In this document: one piece after another, positions 1-8,592 of the stretch
Numbering within the stretch: position 1 is the stretch's first letter
Layout: every line of letters begins with the position of its first letter
Assembly (NCBI RefSeq): GCF_004331035.1
Contig: NZ_SJNT01000001.1
Location: forward strand, 62,034-126,033
Reading direction: 5' to 3'
Length of the DNA: 64,000 bases
Source of the DNA: Acinetobacter sp. ANC 4910
Lineage (GTDB): Bacteria; Pseudomonadota; Gammaproteobacteria; Pseudomonadales; Moraxellaceae
Translations under genes and position numbers: made by a program
Notes under the pieces: model-generated
What the model was told of the DNA's origin: nothing
Seen by the model: only the letters and a program-made list of their open reading frames with translations
The model's database searches: none

Positions 1-1001
1 ATAATCGCCCAGTCATTTTGACTGGCGACCGTCCTACAGGGCAACTTCACTTAGGTCATTTTGTTGGTTCGTTACGTTCACGTGTGGGTTTACAAGATTC
101 GCATCATCAACATCTTTTATTGGCTGATGCACAAGCATTGACTGATAATGCCGACAATTTTGAAAAAGTACGTCGTAACATTATTGAAGTTGCTACCGAT
201 TACTTAGCAGTTGGTATTGACCCAACCAAAACTACCATCTGTGTTCAATCTTGCTTACCTGCATTAAATGAACTCACGATGTTGTATCTCAACTTCGTGA
301 CCGTTTCACGTTTAGAGCGTAACCCAACGATTAAATCTGAAATTCAGATGCGTGGTTTTGAACGTGATATTCCAGCGGGCTTCCTATGCTATCCAGTAGC
401 TCAAGCTGCCGACATTACCGCATTCAAAGCGACTATTGTTCCTGTTGGTGAAGACCAAATTCCAATGATTGAACAAACCAATGAAATTGTTCGTCGTATT
501 AACCGTCAAATCGGTCAAGACCTATTACCAGAATGTAAAGCACTGCTTTCTAATATGAGTCGTTTACCTGGCTTTGATGGTAAAGCAAAAATGTCAAAAT
601 CATTAGGCAACACCATTGTGCTTGATGCAAGCGATAAAGACATTAAAAAAGCCGTAAATGCGATGTATACCGACCCGAACCATCTGCGTATTGAAGATCC
701 AGGTCAAGTCGAAGGGAATATTGTATTTACTTATTTAGATGCTTTTGATCCAAATAAAGAAGAAGTCGAAGAGTTAAAAGCACATTATCGTCGTGGTGGT
801 TTAGGCGACGGTACAGTGAAAAAACGCTTGGAAGCGGTATTAAAAGAATTGATCGAACCCATTCGTGAACGTCGTATCGAGCTTGCCAAAGATCCTGATT
901 ATATTATGGACATTTTAAAGGCTGGCACAGATAAATGCCGCGATATTACCCAACAAACATTAGATGAAGTTAAATCAGGTTTAGGTGTATTCCACTTCTA
1001 A
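1..1001 (+). CDS. trpS: Tryptophanyl-tRNA synthetase (5' end cut by window)
   Basis: This cytoplasmic class I aminoacyl-tRNA synthetase charges tRNA-Trp with tryptophan. The open frame runs back to base 3 and reads NNRPVILTGDRPTG before the first in-frame TTG at base 18, so only a few N-terminal residues appear to lie outside the window. The HIGH-type motif is seen as QLHLGHF and the KMSKS motif as AKMSKSLGN. The C-terminal helical region is complete. The gene is followed directly by an intrinsic terminator, so it ends its own transcription unit. Confidence 0.95.
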   Translation, partial: NRPVILTGDRPTGQLHLGHFVGSLRSRVGLQDSHHQHLLLADAQALTDNADNFEKVRRNIIEVATDYLAVGIDPTKTTICVQSCLPALNELTMLYLNFVTVSRLERNPTIKSEIQMRGFERDIPAGFLCYPVAQAADITAFKATIVPVGEDQIPMIEQTNEIVRRINRQIGQDLLPECKALLSNMSRLPGFDGKAKMSKSLGNTIVLDASDKDIKKAVNAMYTDPNHLRIEDPGQVEGNIVFTYLDAFDPNKEEVEELKAHYRRGGLGDGTVKKRLEAVLKELIEPIRERRIELAKDPDYIMDILKAGTDKCRDITQQTLDEVKSGLGVFHF

Positions 1002-1022
1002 GCTCATTTGAACTACATCACA

Positions 1023-1056
1023 ATTAAAGGTCTTTTATAAGGCCTTTAATTTTTTA
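1023..1056 (+). terminator. Intrinsic terminator of trpS
   Basis: A 12-bp stem with one G-U wobble (arms ATTAAAGG.. and ..CCTTTAAT) encloses a four-base loop and is followed by a run of T. It lies about 20 bases after the trpS stop codon. Confidence 0.85.
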
Positions 1057-1275
1057 TAGCATAAAAAACCACCAACTTAATCACAAGATCCTCTCATTAT
1101 TAACGTTATTTAACATGAAGTAACGTGATTGCTCATGATCTTGAAATCCATTGCGATTATCATTACCCCATGATTTAGGAAATCCTAAATTGATAACATT
1201 TCTCCTTAACCGAACTGTGCAAACAGATTCGTTGTTCTACGCAATGATCACCCCAATCGTTGCGTATTTTTTTTG
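1057..1275 (+). ncRNA. Candidate small RNA with orphan intrinsic terminator
   Basis: No protein gene is visible between the trpS terminator and yqiJ. Even so, 1238-1266 forms a 10-bp stem (arms TACGCAATGA and TCGTTGCGTA, one wobble, 9-base loop) followed by eight T at 1267-1274. A perfect 8-bp inverted repeat (ATTTAGGA/TCCTAAAT) sits at 1173-1190. A weak promoter may be TTAACA at 1110-1115 and CATGAT at 1134-1139, 18 bp apart. It could be a short regulatory RNA or simply a second, back-up terminator for trpS. The call is an inference, and the transcript ends are not known. Confidence 0.35.
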
Positions 1276-1287
1276 TCTCAAAGTTTT

Positions 1288-1317
1288 TTAGACTTATTCT
1301 CATTTCGGTGCTATCTT
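1288..1317 (+). promoter_or_regulatory. Putative sigma-70 promoter for yqiJ-yqiK
   Basis: TTAGAC at 1288-1293 and TATCTT at 1312-1317 are separated by 18 bp, about 65 bases before the yqiJ start. The match to consensus is moderate. Confidence 0.35.
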
Positions 1318-1382
1318 AGACAATAAAGAACAAATTTGTATTTTATTTGTTATAAATAACATTAAAAAAAGAGAATTCGATC

Positions 1383-2024
1383 ATGTGGGAACTTGTGACG
1401 CACCCGTCAAATCTCATTTTTAGCATTTCTATATGCCTACTCTTTCTCTTTGCCTTTTTTGAGCTGACTTTATTGTTATTGGGTGGTGGCACTCAAGGTA
1501 TCCTCGATCAACTTTTACCCGCTGATCTCACTTCACCCGAAGTCGATATAGACACTGAAGCCAGTTGGTTGTTACAGGTTTTAGACTGGTTATATTTGGG
1601 GCGTGTGCCTTTATTAATTTGGTTTATTATCTTTCTTACCATTTTTGGTCTATTTGGGCTGTTATTACAAACAGTTGCTCACTTATTTACAGGAACCTAT
1701 TGGAGTGCTTGGCTCTTAGCACCCGCCAGCTTCTTCTTGTGTATGCCATTGGTACGTTTCACTGCGAAAGTTGTCTCAAGAGTTTTACCACAAGACGAAA
1801 CCACAGCAATATTTAGTGAAGAGTTGGTTGGTCGTACTGCGGTAATTGTCATTGGTATTGCTAAACCCCATTCCCCCGCTCAAGCCAAAGTCAAAGATCA
1901 ATTTGGACAAATTCATTATGTTTTGGTTGAACCAGAACAAGCAGATGCTTTTAAACAAGGTCAGCAAGTGATTCTGACCCAAAAAACAAAAATTGGCTTT
2001 CAAGCCATACGTTCTGAAACTTAA
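1383..2024 (+). CDS. yqiJ: YqiJ-like membrane protein with NfeD/OB-fold tail
   Basis: This is an inner-membrane protein of 213 residues that resembles E. coli YqiJ. Hydrophobic segments at about residues 11-34, 74-98 and 106-124 are followed by a soluble tail (about 145-213) that looks like the OB fold of NfeD proteins. The tail carries the shared string DQFGQIHY. The gene lies 24 bases before a flotillin gene. NfeD-like proteins are known partners of flotillin/stomatin proteins, so the pair probably builds a membrane microdomain scaffold. The ATG is preceded by an AGAG-type ribosome site. The exact physiological role is unknown. Confidence 0.8.
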   Translation: MWELVTHPSNLIFSISICLLFLFAFFELTLLLLGGGTQGILDQLLPADLTSPEVDIDTEASWLLQVLDWLYLGRVPLLIWFIIFLTIFGLFGLLLQTVAHLFTGTYWSAWLLAPASFFLCMPLVRFTAKVVSRVLPQDETTAIFSEELVGRTAVIVIGIAKPHSPAQAKVKDQFGQIHYVLVEPEQADAFKQGQQVILTQKTKIGFQAIRSET

Positions 2025-2048
2025 CAACACTTAAATTTTGAGTATACG

Positions 2049-3758
2049 ATGCTAAATTCAAACCTTATCAATCTGTTAGTTATTGCAGGCATCATTTTTG
2101 TCGCAATTATTGCTATTGGCTTTATAGTCGCCCGCTTATATCAACGTTCAAGCAAAGAAATTTCATTTGTCCGCACAGGATTTGGTGGTGAGAAGGTCAT
2201 CTTGAATGGTGGTGCCATTGTTCTTCCTGTATTGCACGAAATTATTCCAGTCAACATGAATACCCTTCGACTTGAAGTGGTTCGTGCAGAAGAACAAGCG
2301 CTCATTACACGTGATCGTATGCGTGTAGATGTAATGGCAGAGTTTTATGTGCGGGTAAAACCAACCGCTGAATCGATTGCTACAGCGGCTCAGACTTTAG
2401 GTCGAAAAACCATGTCTCCTAATGAACTGAAGAATTTGGTGGAAGGTAAATTTGTTGACTCTTTGCGTGCGGTCGCTGCTGAAATGGCAATGGAAGAGCT
2501 ACACGAGAAGCGTGTGGATTTTGTGCAAAAAGTTCAACAAGTCGTATCAGAAGATTTATTCAAAAATGGTTTAGAACTTGAAACTGTATCTTTAACAGGC
2601 TTAGACCAGACCAGTTTTAAATACTTTAATCCGCAAAATGCATTCGATGCAGAAGGGCTAACCAAACTTACAGAAACTATTGAAGACCGTCGTAAAAAAC
2701 GTAATGTAATTGAACAAGATGCAGATCTTGCAATTAAAACTAAAAACTTGGAAGCCGAGCAAGCACGTTTACAAATTCTACGTGAAGAAGAATATGCCAA
2801 ATTACAACAAGAACGCGAAATTTCAGTCCGTCGAGCTGAACAACTTGCTGAAATTGCAGCACAAGAAGCAGCTAAAAAACGTGAGGCAGAAGAAGCACAA
2901 ATTGCTGCTGAACGTGAAGTTGAATTAAAGCGTATCGCTTCTGCCCGTGATGTAGAAAATGAAAATATTTTGAAAGCTCAACTCATTCAAAAAGCTCAAG
3001 TCGAGCAAAAGAAAACCATTGAATTGGCGGAACAAGATCGCGCAATTGCCATTGCTGAAAAGTCCCGTGCAGAATCAGAAGCCAAAGCTCAAGCAGACCA
3101 AGCTCGTGCTCAGGCAGTTAAAGCAGAAGAAGAAGTTCTCACCGTCCGTGAAACTCAACGTGCTGAACGTGAAAAAGCCGTTGAATTGGTTGCAGCAAAA
3201 CAAGCAGCTGAAAAAGATGCCATTGCAATTACGGTCGCAGCCGAAGCAGGTAAAAAAGCTGCTGTGGACGAAGCAGAAGCAATTCGAATTGCTGCGGAAG
3301 CGGAAGCTGAAAAAGCCCGCCTACACGCCAAAGGTGAAGCCGATGCTAAAGTTCTACTAGCACAGGCCATGGAAAAACAATATCAAGTAGATGCTGAAGG
3401 AACTCGCGCCGTGCACGAGGCGAATAACACCTTGTCGTCTGAGCAAGTTGAAATGCAAATTCGACTGGCTTTACTTAAATATCTACCTGAAATTATTCGC
3501 GAAAGTGTTAAACCAATGGAAGGCATTGATGATATTAAAATTTTGCAGGTCAATGGTTTAGGAAGTGTTGCACATCCTCATGGTCATGAATCGACGTCTG
3601 AACATTCAACTGCTTCGCTGTCCGATCAAGTTGTGAATAGTGCTTTACGCTATCGCTCTCAAGCCCCATTAATTGATAGCCTAATGAGTGAACTCGGGCT
3701 TCATGGTGGTGATATCAATGGTTTGACTCAACAACTTAAACCACAAAGCAAAGTATAA
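2049..3758 (+). CDS. yqiK: Flotillin family protein (YqiK-like)
   Basis: This 569-residue membrane scaffold has one N-terminal transmembrane helix (about residues 4-28). An SPFH/band 7 domain follows (about 45-220), then a very long Ala/Glu/Lys-rich coiled coil (about 225-450). A short C-terminal region ends with a His-rich stretch near HPHGHE. This layout is typical of bacterial flotillins, which organise membrane domains and fluidity. It follows yqiJ closely and must be co-transcribed with it, since the only clear terminator lies after this gene. The coiled coil produces long, low-complexity false reading frames on both strands; none looks real. Confidence 0.9.
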   Translation: MLNSNLINLLVIAGIIFVAIIAIGFIVARLYQRSSKEISFVRTGFGGEKVILNGGAIVLPVLHEIIPVNMNTLRLEVVRAEEQALITRDRMRVDVMAEFYVRVKPTAESIATAAQTLGRKTMSPNELKNLVEGKFVDSLRAVAAEMAMEELHEKRVDFVQKVQQVVSEDLFKNGLELETVSLTGLDQTSFKYFNPQNAFDAEGLTKLTETIEDRRKKRNVIEQDADLAIKTKNLEAEQARLQILREEEYAKLQQEREISVRRAEQLAEIAAQEAAKKREAEEAQIAAEREVELKRIASARDVENENILKAQLIQKAQVEQKKTIELAEQDRAIAIAEKSRAESEAKAQADQARAQAVKAEEEVLTVRETQRAEREKAVELVAAKQAAEKDAIAITVAAEAGKKAAVDEAEAIRIAAEAEAEKARLHAKGEADAKVLLAQAMEKQYQVDAEGTRAVHEANNTLSSEQVEMQIRLALLKYLPEIIRESVKPMEGIDDIKILQVNGLGSVAHPHGHESTSEHSTASLSDQVVNSALRYRSQAPLIDSLMSELGLHGGDINGLTQQLKPQSKV

Positions 3759-3774
3759 ATTCTAGTTTTAAGTT

Positions 3775-3800
3775 AAGCGCAACTTCTGTTGCGCTTTTTT
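3775..3800 (+). terminator. Intrinsic terminator of yqiJ-yqiK
   Basis: The perfect arms AAGCGCAAC and GTTGCGCTT enclose a TTCT loop and run into T6. Confidence 0.9.
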
Positions 3801-3876
3801 CATCAAAATATTACATATTGCTAGATCAGACTCAGTTAAAATTCAACCCTATAGGACCTAAACACAAGGACCATGC

Positions 3877-4710
3877 ATGCATCTTACGATCTATCCTGCT
3901 TTGTGGTTTGATAATCAAGCGTTAGAAGCGTTTGAATTCTATTGCTCTGTTTTTCCAAACAGCATGATCCTTGAACATAATCCGACTGTCGTAAAAGCAT
4001 CTTTGTCCAATCAATGCTTTATTGGGATTAATGGTGGTCCCTATTTTTTGCCTAATCCAGCCATCTCTTTTACCGTCATTTGTGATAGCCGCCAAGAAAT
4101 TACCGCATTGTGGCAAAAACTCATTCTTGGTGGAGCAAGTCTTATTGATCTCGGGCATTATTCTTGGAATGCTTATTATGGTTGGGTTCAAGATCAGTTT
4201 GGCTACACATGGCAATTGCAATTGAATAACCGTGATAAAACGCAACAACACATTATCCCCAATTTATTATTTTGCGGTATCCATCAAAACCAGTGTTCAC
4301 AAGCCTTGCAATACTATCAAAAAATTTTCCCAGAATTTCAACGTCATCAACTGCTTCGCTACTCTTCTGGAGACTTGAAAGGAAAAATCCAAAACAGTAT
4401 TTTTAGCTTGAACCATCTCAAATTTATAGCAAAAGATAGTCCTGATCTGCATATTTTTGATTTTAATGAATCTGTTTCTTTTGTAATCCCCTGTAAAACA
4501 CAGCAGGAAATCGATTATTACTGGAATTATTTTACTGAACACGGTTCGGAAAGTTGGTGTGGTTGGTGCAAAGATGTATTTGGTATTAGTTGGCAAGTGA
4601 TCCCCGATAACCTTGCACAAATCTTAGCGACTCACCCCCAAGCCTATTCAACACTTACACGTATGAAAAAAATTATTATAGAAGATCTACTTATTTCAGA
4701 AATTGAATAA
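3877..4710 (+). CDS. Tandem VOC-fold (PhnB-like) protein
   Basis: This 277-residue cytoplasmic protein is made of two related halves (about residues 1-117 and 125-265). Each half ends with the motif D-x-FG-x-x-WQ (DQFGYTWQ and DVFGISWQ), the hallmark of the PhnB-like branch of the glyoxalase/VOC superfamily. Such proteins are often named 3-demethylubiquinone methyltransferase-like from an old database label, but no methyltransferase motif is present. The substrate is unknown. An overlapping ATG four bases upstream is out of frame; the ATG at 3877 gives the proper N-terminal strand MHLTIYPALWF. No terminator separates it from the convergent gene that follows. Confidence 0.8.
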   Translation: MHLTIYPALWFDNQALEAFEFYCSVFPNSMILEHNPTVVKASLSNQCFIGINGGPYFLPNPAISFTVICDSRQEITALWQKLILGGASLIDLGHYSWNAYYGWVQDQFGYTWQLQLNNRDKTQQHIIPNLLFCGIHQNQCSQALQYYQKIFPEFQRHQLLRYSSGDLKGKIQNSIFSLNHLKFIAKDSPDLHIFDFNESVSFVIPCKTQQEIDYYWNYFTEHGSESWCGWCKDVFGISWQVIPDNLAQILATHPQAYSTLTRMKKIIIEDLLISEIE

Positions 4711-4727
4711 GAAATGATTAGCGCATT

Positions 4728-5159
4728 TTAGAATAAACGAACCCAAAAGAATCGGATTAACTGTCCCCGATCATGGGGAAAATTTGACAGATATTCATAG
4801 CCGAGTTTATTTCGCTTATTCATTTTAATTTCAATACCATAACCAAATGATATTTTTAAGGCATCTAAATCTGAACTACTGAACTGACCTGTGCCAAGTT
4901 TGTTCGTGAAATTATCAGAATTATAAGCGGTGTAATTAAACACCCGAATATATTCATTTTCATAAAAGTCATTTTTGACTACGCTGTAATCATTTTCTTC
5001 TTCATTATGCTGCTCTGCAAGATGCTGATAATAATTGAAAATTTCATCACCAATAAATTTATCCATTTGTACATCTGCATTTTCAGCCATAGCAACATTC
5101 ATCAATAGAAAAATCAGAATGAATAGCCGAAAAAAGAACAAATGAACCAGTCTTAACAT
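4728..5159 (-). CDS. Small secreted or outer-membrane protein, unknown function
   Basis: I do not recognise the family. From the chosen ATG the protein has 143 residues. It begins with a strongly hydrophobic signal peptide (MLRLVHLFFFRLF...) with a plausible cleavage site after NVAMA. The mature part is rich in Asn, Asp and Tyr. It ends with alternating hydrophobic residues and a terminal Phe (FFWVRLF), as in outer-membrane beta-barrel or export-signal ends. An upstream ATG at 5207 would add 16 residues before the signal and lacks a ribosome site. The gene stands alone, converging on the VOC gene. Confidence 0.55.
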   Translation of the reverse strand: MLRLVHLFFFRLFILIFLLMNVAMAENADVQMDKFIGDEIFNYYQHLAEQHNEEENDYSVVKNDFYENEYIRVFNYTAYNSDNFTNKLGTGQFSSSDLDALKISFGYGIEIKMNKRNKLGYEYLSNFPHDRGQLIRFFWVRLF

Positions 5160-5285
5160 TTGCAATACTGTGTCTTGAAAATATAATTTTATGCATAAAT
5201 ATAGCATAGTTATACTGCATCACATACAACGCTTGATTAAACTACAACCCTGATTTTACAGCGAATAAAATTGCTTTTTTCAACA

Positions 5286-5316
5286 GAAAAAGCTTCATAA
5301 ACATGAAGCCTTTTCT
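5286..5316 (-). terminator. Intrinsic terminator after the torF-like gene
   Basis: The inverted repeat with arms around GCTTCAT/ATGAAGC is flanked by A- and T-runs. Read on the minus strand it ends in a T-rich tract. Confidence 0.75.
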
Positions 5317-5344
5317 AACTTTAAAATAATTGAATTTATTTAGA

Positions 5345-6100
5345 TTAGAATGGTTTGGTCAAAGAAAATACGACACTTCCTTTCATGATATTGGCATCGT
5401 TATCGATATTATTATCAATCCATACCAACTCTGAATTCAACCCTAAAACTTCTGCACCTAAACCAATTTTATAATCGAAATAATCATCTTGCTGACCATC
5501 GCCACCAAATGCTTTAGCAAATTGTTCATTATCTTCCAGTTTGGTATAACCCAAGCTCGAAACGAGTTTAATGTTCTTATACACTGGGAATTTATAACTT
5601 GTATTTAAATAAATTTCTGTGCCTGATTTAAATGCAAATTCTGGTGAATAAAACACGCCAGCTGTGAAATAGTCACCACCTATCATTAAATCACTATGGT
5701 TGTAGTTCACACCAAATTCACTAAAATCGGTGTGAAATTCTTTAATCGTGCCAGGATAATTCACATCGGCATAGTTAATATCTAGAAATGATTTTTCCGT
5801 GAGGGGTAGAATATAACCGACAAAAAAATCTGCCTCGACATTTCCACCAGCCCCTACATCCGCATTCGAAGCCCATAAGCTTAGATATGCCCCTGATTTA
5901 TGCGAAAAAGTCAAAGCACCTTGAATAGCAGGATCACGATTTGACATTGAAACACCGCGGAAACGGTAGTCTGTTGCCATGGTCAGCGAGCCAGAAAGAC
6001 TGACCGCAGGAACTACTTCTGGTGCATCTTCAGCAAAAGTCGCTGCCGAAGCCATTAAAAGTGACGCTGTCAACAACTGTTGAGCACATGATTTAAACAT
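5345..6100 (-). CDS. TorF-family putative outer-membrane porin
   Basis: This is a predicted outer-membrane beta-barrel of 251 residues. A signal peptide ends near AATFAED, and the protein then reads SLSGSLTMATDYRFRGVS, the characteristic start of the TorF/Gcw_chp porin family. The chain ends in Phe (SLTKPF), as outer-membrane barrels usually do. The ATG at 6100 is chosen because GGGGA lies six bases upstream; an in-frame TTG at 6112 lies before this site. It follows the copper amine oxidase gene by about 70 bases and has a terminator after it. Co-transcription suggests a role in uptake of the amine substrate, which is an inference. Confidence 0.8.
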   Translation of the reverse strand: MFKSCAQQLLTASLLMASAATFAEDAPEVVPAVSLSGSLTMATDYRFRGVSMSNRDPAIQGALTFSHKSGAYLSLWASNADVGAGGNVEADFFVGYILPLTEKSFLDINYADVNYPGTIKEFHTDFSEFGVNYNHSDLMIGGDYFTAGVFYSPEFAFKSGTEIYLNTSYKFPVYKNIKLVSSLGYTKLEDNEQFAKAFGGDGQQDDYFDYKIGLGAEVLGLNSELVWIDNNIDNDANIMKGSVVFSLTKPF

Positions 6101-6123
6101 AGATTTCCCCAAATCTTCAGATT

Positions 6124-6149
6124 TGCCACATCAAGGTTTTGATATGGCA
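6124..6149 (-). promoter_or_regulatory. Intercistronic hairpin between amine oxidase and porin genes
   Basis: The arms TGCCACATCAA and TTGATATGGCA pair with one mismatch around a GGTT loop. There is no strong T tract. It may stabilise or process the mRNA, or reduce read-through into the porin gene. Confidence 0.45.
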
Positions 6150-6170
6150 TGTTTTGTTGCTGTCCTAGCA

Positions 6171-8471
6171 TTAATGTTGATGTGTCGAGCTGTCTTTTGA
6201 TGTATTTAAATTTAATGTTGGTGTTTCATCGAAGAAGTTCCATGGTTTAAGCAACACATTCACCCATTCAGTTGGCATGATTGGCCATTCTTCTGCACGA
6301 GCGACATGCGTTGTACCTGTGGTTAACCAAACCACCAAGTCTTTGTTGTCGATGTTGTCGTTATTTTTAACGAATTGCCCCAAGCCTGTATCTTTGTCAG
6401 AACGGTTTGGATATGCACCCTCAGGATATAACTCTGTAGGATTATATTTGGTGACCCAAATTTGCTTGTCCATGAAGTTCAAACGCTTGAACAACCATTC
6501 ATCTGGACTAAAGTTTGCACCTTTGGCAATTGGGTGTGTACCACCAGCAAATGGAATCAGTTGATAAGAAACTGGATTGCCAACTTTGTTCTCTTTCGAA
6601 TAATTACTGATTAAACGAATGGTCGATGGATTAAATTTCTCTGCTGCTTCTTGTTCGTTATTCACAACATGCTTTTCGATTTCCATCGCACTTTTACGAA
6701 CACCTTTTTTATTGACATTCACCACAGGATTCATATGGGTCAGTGTATTGTTCTCACCATCGACATCTAAATCTAGACGGAAGTTATAAATATGCTGATG
6801 GGTTGTTCCCACAATATTATGATCAATCAAAGTACCGTAACGGGTGTCTTCTTTGGCTGTTGCATCATGCATAGTTGATGCTTTTACCCCTTTAACCGCT
6901 TCGATACCTGTAGCACCCGCATTAATCCCCATGGTGCCATTGTCTGAGAAGACCCAGTCAAACATGTAGTCATAGTTACCGACTGTACTGATCCAACGGA
7001 CAACTAGCTCACGGCGTTCTACGCTGACATTTGGCTGTCCCATTTCCTGATGTTTAAACTCTGGCCCTGCATAGCGTTCGAATACGGCAATTGCATTTGG
7101 AATGGTAATCGGATTGCCTTCATAGTCGGCAATCACTGCATCCAATAACACCGCATTTTCAGGTATATCTTTACCACGCTCAATGGATGAGGTTAATGTT
7201 CCCATACCATATTCACCAGAATCGAGATAAGACTTGAAGTACCACCCCATATCTGGATCGCCATAAGGTACAACCATGCCGCCAAGGTTACCTTGGTACA
7301 TGACCTTACGTTTTACACCCTTATCTTTAAAAGTGACTGTGCCAACTTGTAAACCCACACGTGAATCTAGGCCTACATGGAAGCACCAGTTACCCCAATG
7401 AATATACTGCCCCGTGATGCTGTAGTTTTTACCCTCAGGTTCCACAATATTTAAAGGCTTACGTGTTTCTGCCTTTTTATCACGACCATCATAAGGACGT
7501 GGTGTCATGGGTACAGGCACTAAACTGCCTTCTTCAATTTTGACGATTTTCTTTTTATTTAAATCAACGACTGCAACCAAGTTTTCAATTGGATGTGCCC
7601 AGTAGTTACCATCACCCACATCGAGATAGCTGACAATTTTCAGTAAGCTAAGTTCTTTGTTTAAACCATCTTCACCACCAAAGTATCCTACAGTCAGCGG
7701 TGTAGCAACGACTTTGGTCACATCTGTAATGCCACGTTTTGCTAATGCAACTTTGTACTCTGGACTCTTCTGAATAACCTCTTGTACCATCATAAAGTCA
7801 TCCAACAACACCATCCCGTGAGTTGCAGGCAAGACCTTCCAAGCCGTCACTTGTTGTGTGTTCAGATCAACCACACCCTCAATAATATTATCGCTTTGTA
7901 ATAAACTAAATTCGGCTAAGCGTGGGCCTTTATATTCCGTATGATTCAACACACTGTTCCAAACTGCATTTTTTTCAGGTTCTTGTAAACGAATACGACT
8001 GAAACGTAAGGCTTTTGGTGCTCGTTGATCTACCTGAATAATTTTAGTCACTGACTGAATTTCTTCTGTCGTTAAGGTATTTAACGGATGCTTTACCGTT
8101 TCCACTTGAAAGGTTTGATCAAGTCCAGATTGGAAAATTTCATTCGCCAATGTTGCCGATGCCATAGCTTGACCATCTTTTACAATAATTGGCGCTGAAA
8201 TTTTTAATGGCTTCCCATTCACCATAATGGTCGTTGAATTAGGTTTTGCTCGGACTAAGGTCGAGTTTTTACTGATGGTATAGACATTGGCATATTGGTC
8301 TTGCTGTACCGTTGCACCAACCGATTGCATGGCTTGTTGTAGCGGTAACATTTTCGCCGCTTCACCATGTGCCATTGCTTGAGTTGCACATGCACCAATT
8401 GCCATAACACCAACAACATTTGATATTTGTTTAAGATATTTTTTCAGCATTTGTGAATGTAATGTTTTCAT
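6171..8471 (-). CDS. tynA: Periplasmic primary-amine oxidase (copper/TPQ)
   Basis: This enzyme oxidises primary amines to aldehyde, ammonia and hydrogen peroxide in the periplasm. The 766-residue protein has a Sec signal ending near AMAH, three small N-terminal domains and the large catalytic domain. The topaquinone-forming Tyr is residue 500 in VGNYDY. The catalytic base is Asp417 in YLDSGEYG. The copper ligands are His558 and His560 (THQH) and His722 (GTTHVARAEEWP). All key residues are intact. GGAA sits upstream of the ATG. It lies between the TorF-like porin and a LuxR-type regulator on the same strand. No phenylacetaldehyde dehydrogenase gene is nearby, so the aldehyde product must be used by enzymes encoded elsewhere. 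The substrate (phenethylamine, tyramine or other) cannot be read from sequence. Confidence 0.93.
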   Translation of the reverse strand: MKTLHSQMLKKYLKQISNVVGVMAIGACATQAMAHGEAAKMLPLQQAMQSVGATVQQDQYANVYTISKNSTLVRAKPNSTTIMVNGKPLKISAPIIVKDGQAMASATLANEIFQSGLDQTFQVETVKHPLNTLTTEEIQSVTKIIQVDQRAPKALRFSRIRLQEPEKNAVWNSVLNHTEYKGPRLAEFSLLQSDNIIEGVVDLNTQQVTAWKVLPATHGMVLLDDFMMVQEVIQKSPEYKVALAKRGITDVTKVVATPLTVGYFGGEDGLNKELSLLKIVSYLDVGDGNYWAHPIENLVAVVDLNKKKIVKIEEGSLVPVPMTPRPYDGRDKKAETRKPLNIVEPEGKNYSITGQYIHWGNWCFHVGLDSRVGLQVGTVTFKDKGVKRKVMYQGNLGGMVVPYGDPDMGWYFKSYLDSGEYGMGTLTSSIERGKDIPENAVLLDAVIADYEGNPITIPNAIAVFERYAGPEFKHQEMGQPNVSVERRELVVRWISTVGNYDYMFDWVFSDNGTMGINAGATGIEAVKGVKASTMHDATAKEDTRYGTLIDHNIVGTTHQHIYNFRLDLDVDGENNTLTHMNPVVNVNKKGVRKSAMEIEKHVVNNEQEAAEKFNPSTIRLISNYSKENKVGNPVSYQLIPFAGGTHPIAKGANFSPDEWLFKRLNFMDKQIWVTKYNPTELYPEGAYPNRSDKDTGLGQFVKNNDNIDNKDLVVWLTTGTTHVARAEEWPIMPTEWVNVLLKPWNFFDETPTLNLNTSKDSSTHQH

Positions 8472-8534
8472 CTCGGATTTCCTTAGCCTTACAAACTGTT
8501 TTTCTATGCTGAAAAATTACGCTGTTCCCTATAC

Positions 8535-8562
8535 AAAAAAATCATCCCAAAGGATGATTTTT
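8535..8562 (-). terminator. Intrinsic terminator of the luxR-type gene
   Basis: The perfect repeat AAAATCATCC/GGATGATTTT is followed by T7 on the minus strand. It separates the regulator from the amine oxidase gene, which should therefore have its own promoter. Confidence 0.85.
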
Positions 8563-8592
8563 AAAATTGAAGATAGATTGCACTTTTATCGA

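Noticed and set aside
2534..3370. Long open frames on both strands inside yqiK
   Set aside because: They are low-complexity shadows of the Ala/Glu/Lys-rich coiled coil.
3877..4710. Assignment as 3-demethylubiquinone methyltransferase
   Set aside because: This is an old label for PhnB-like VOC proteins; no S-adenosylmethionine motif is present.
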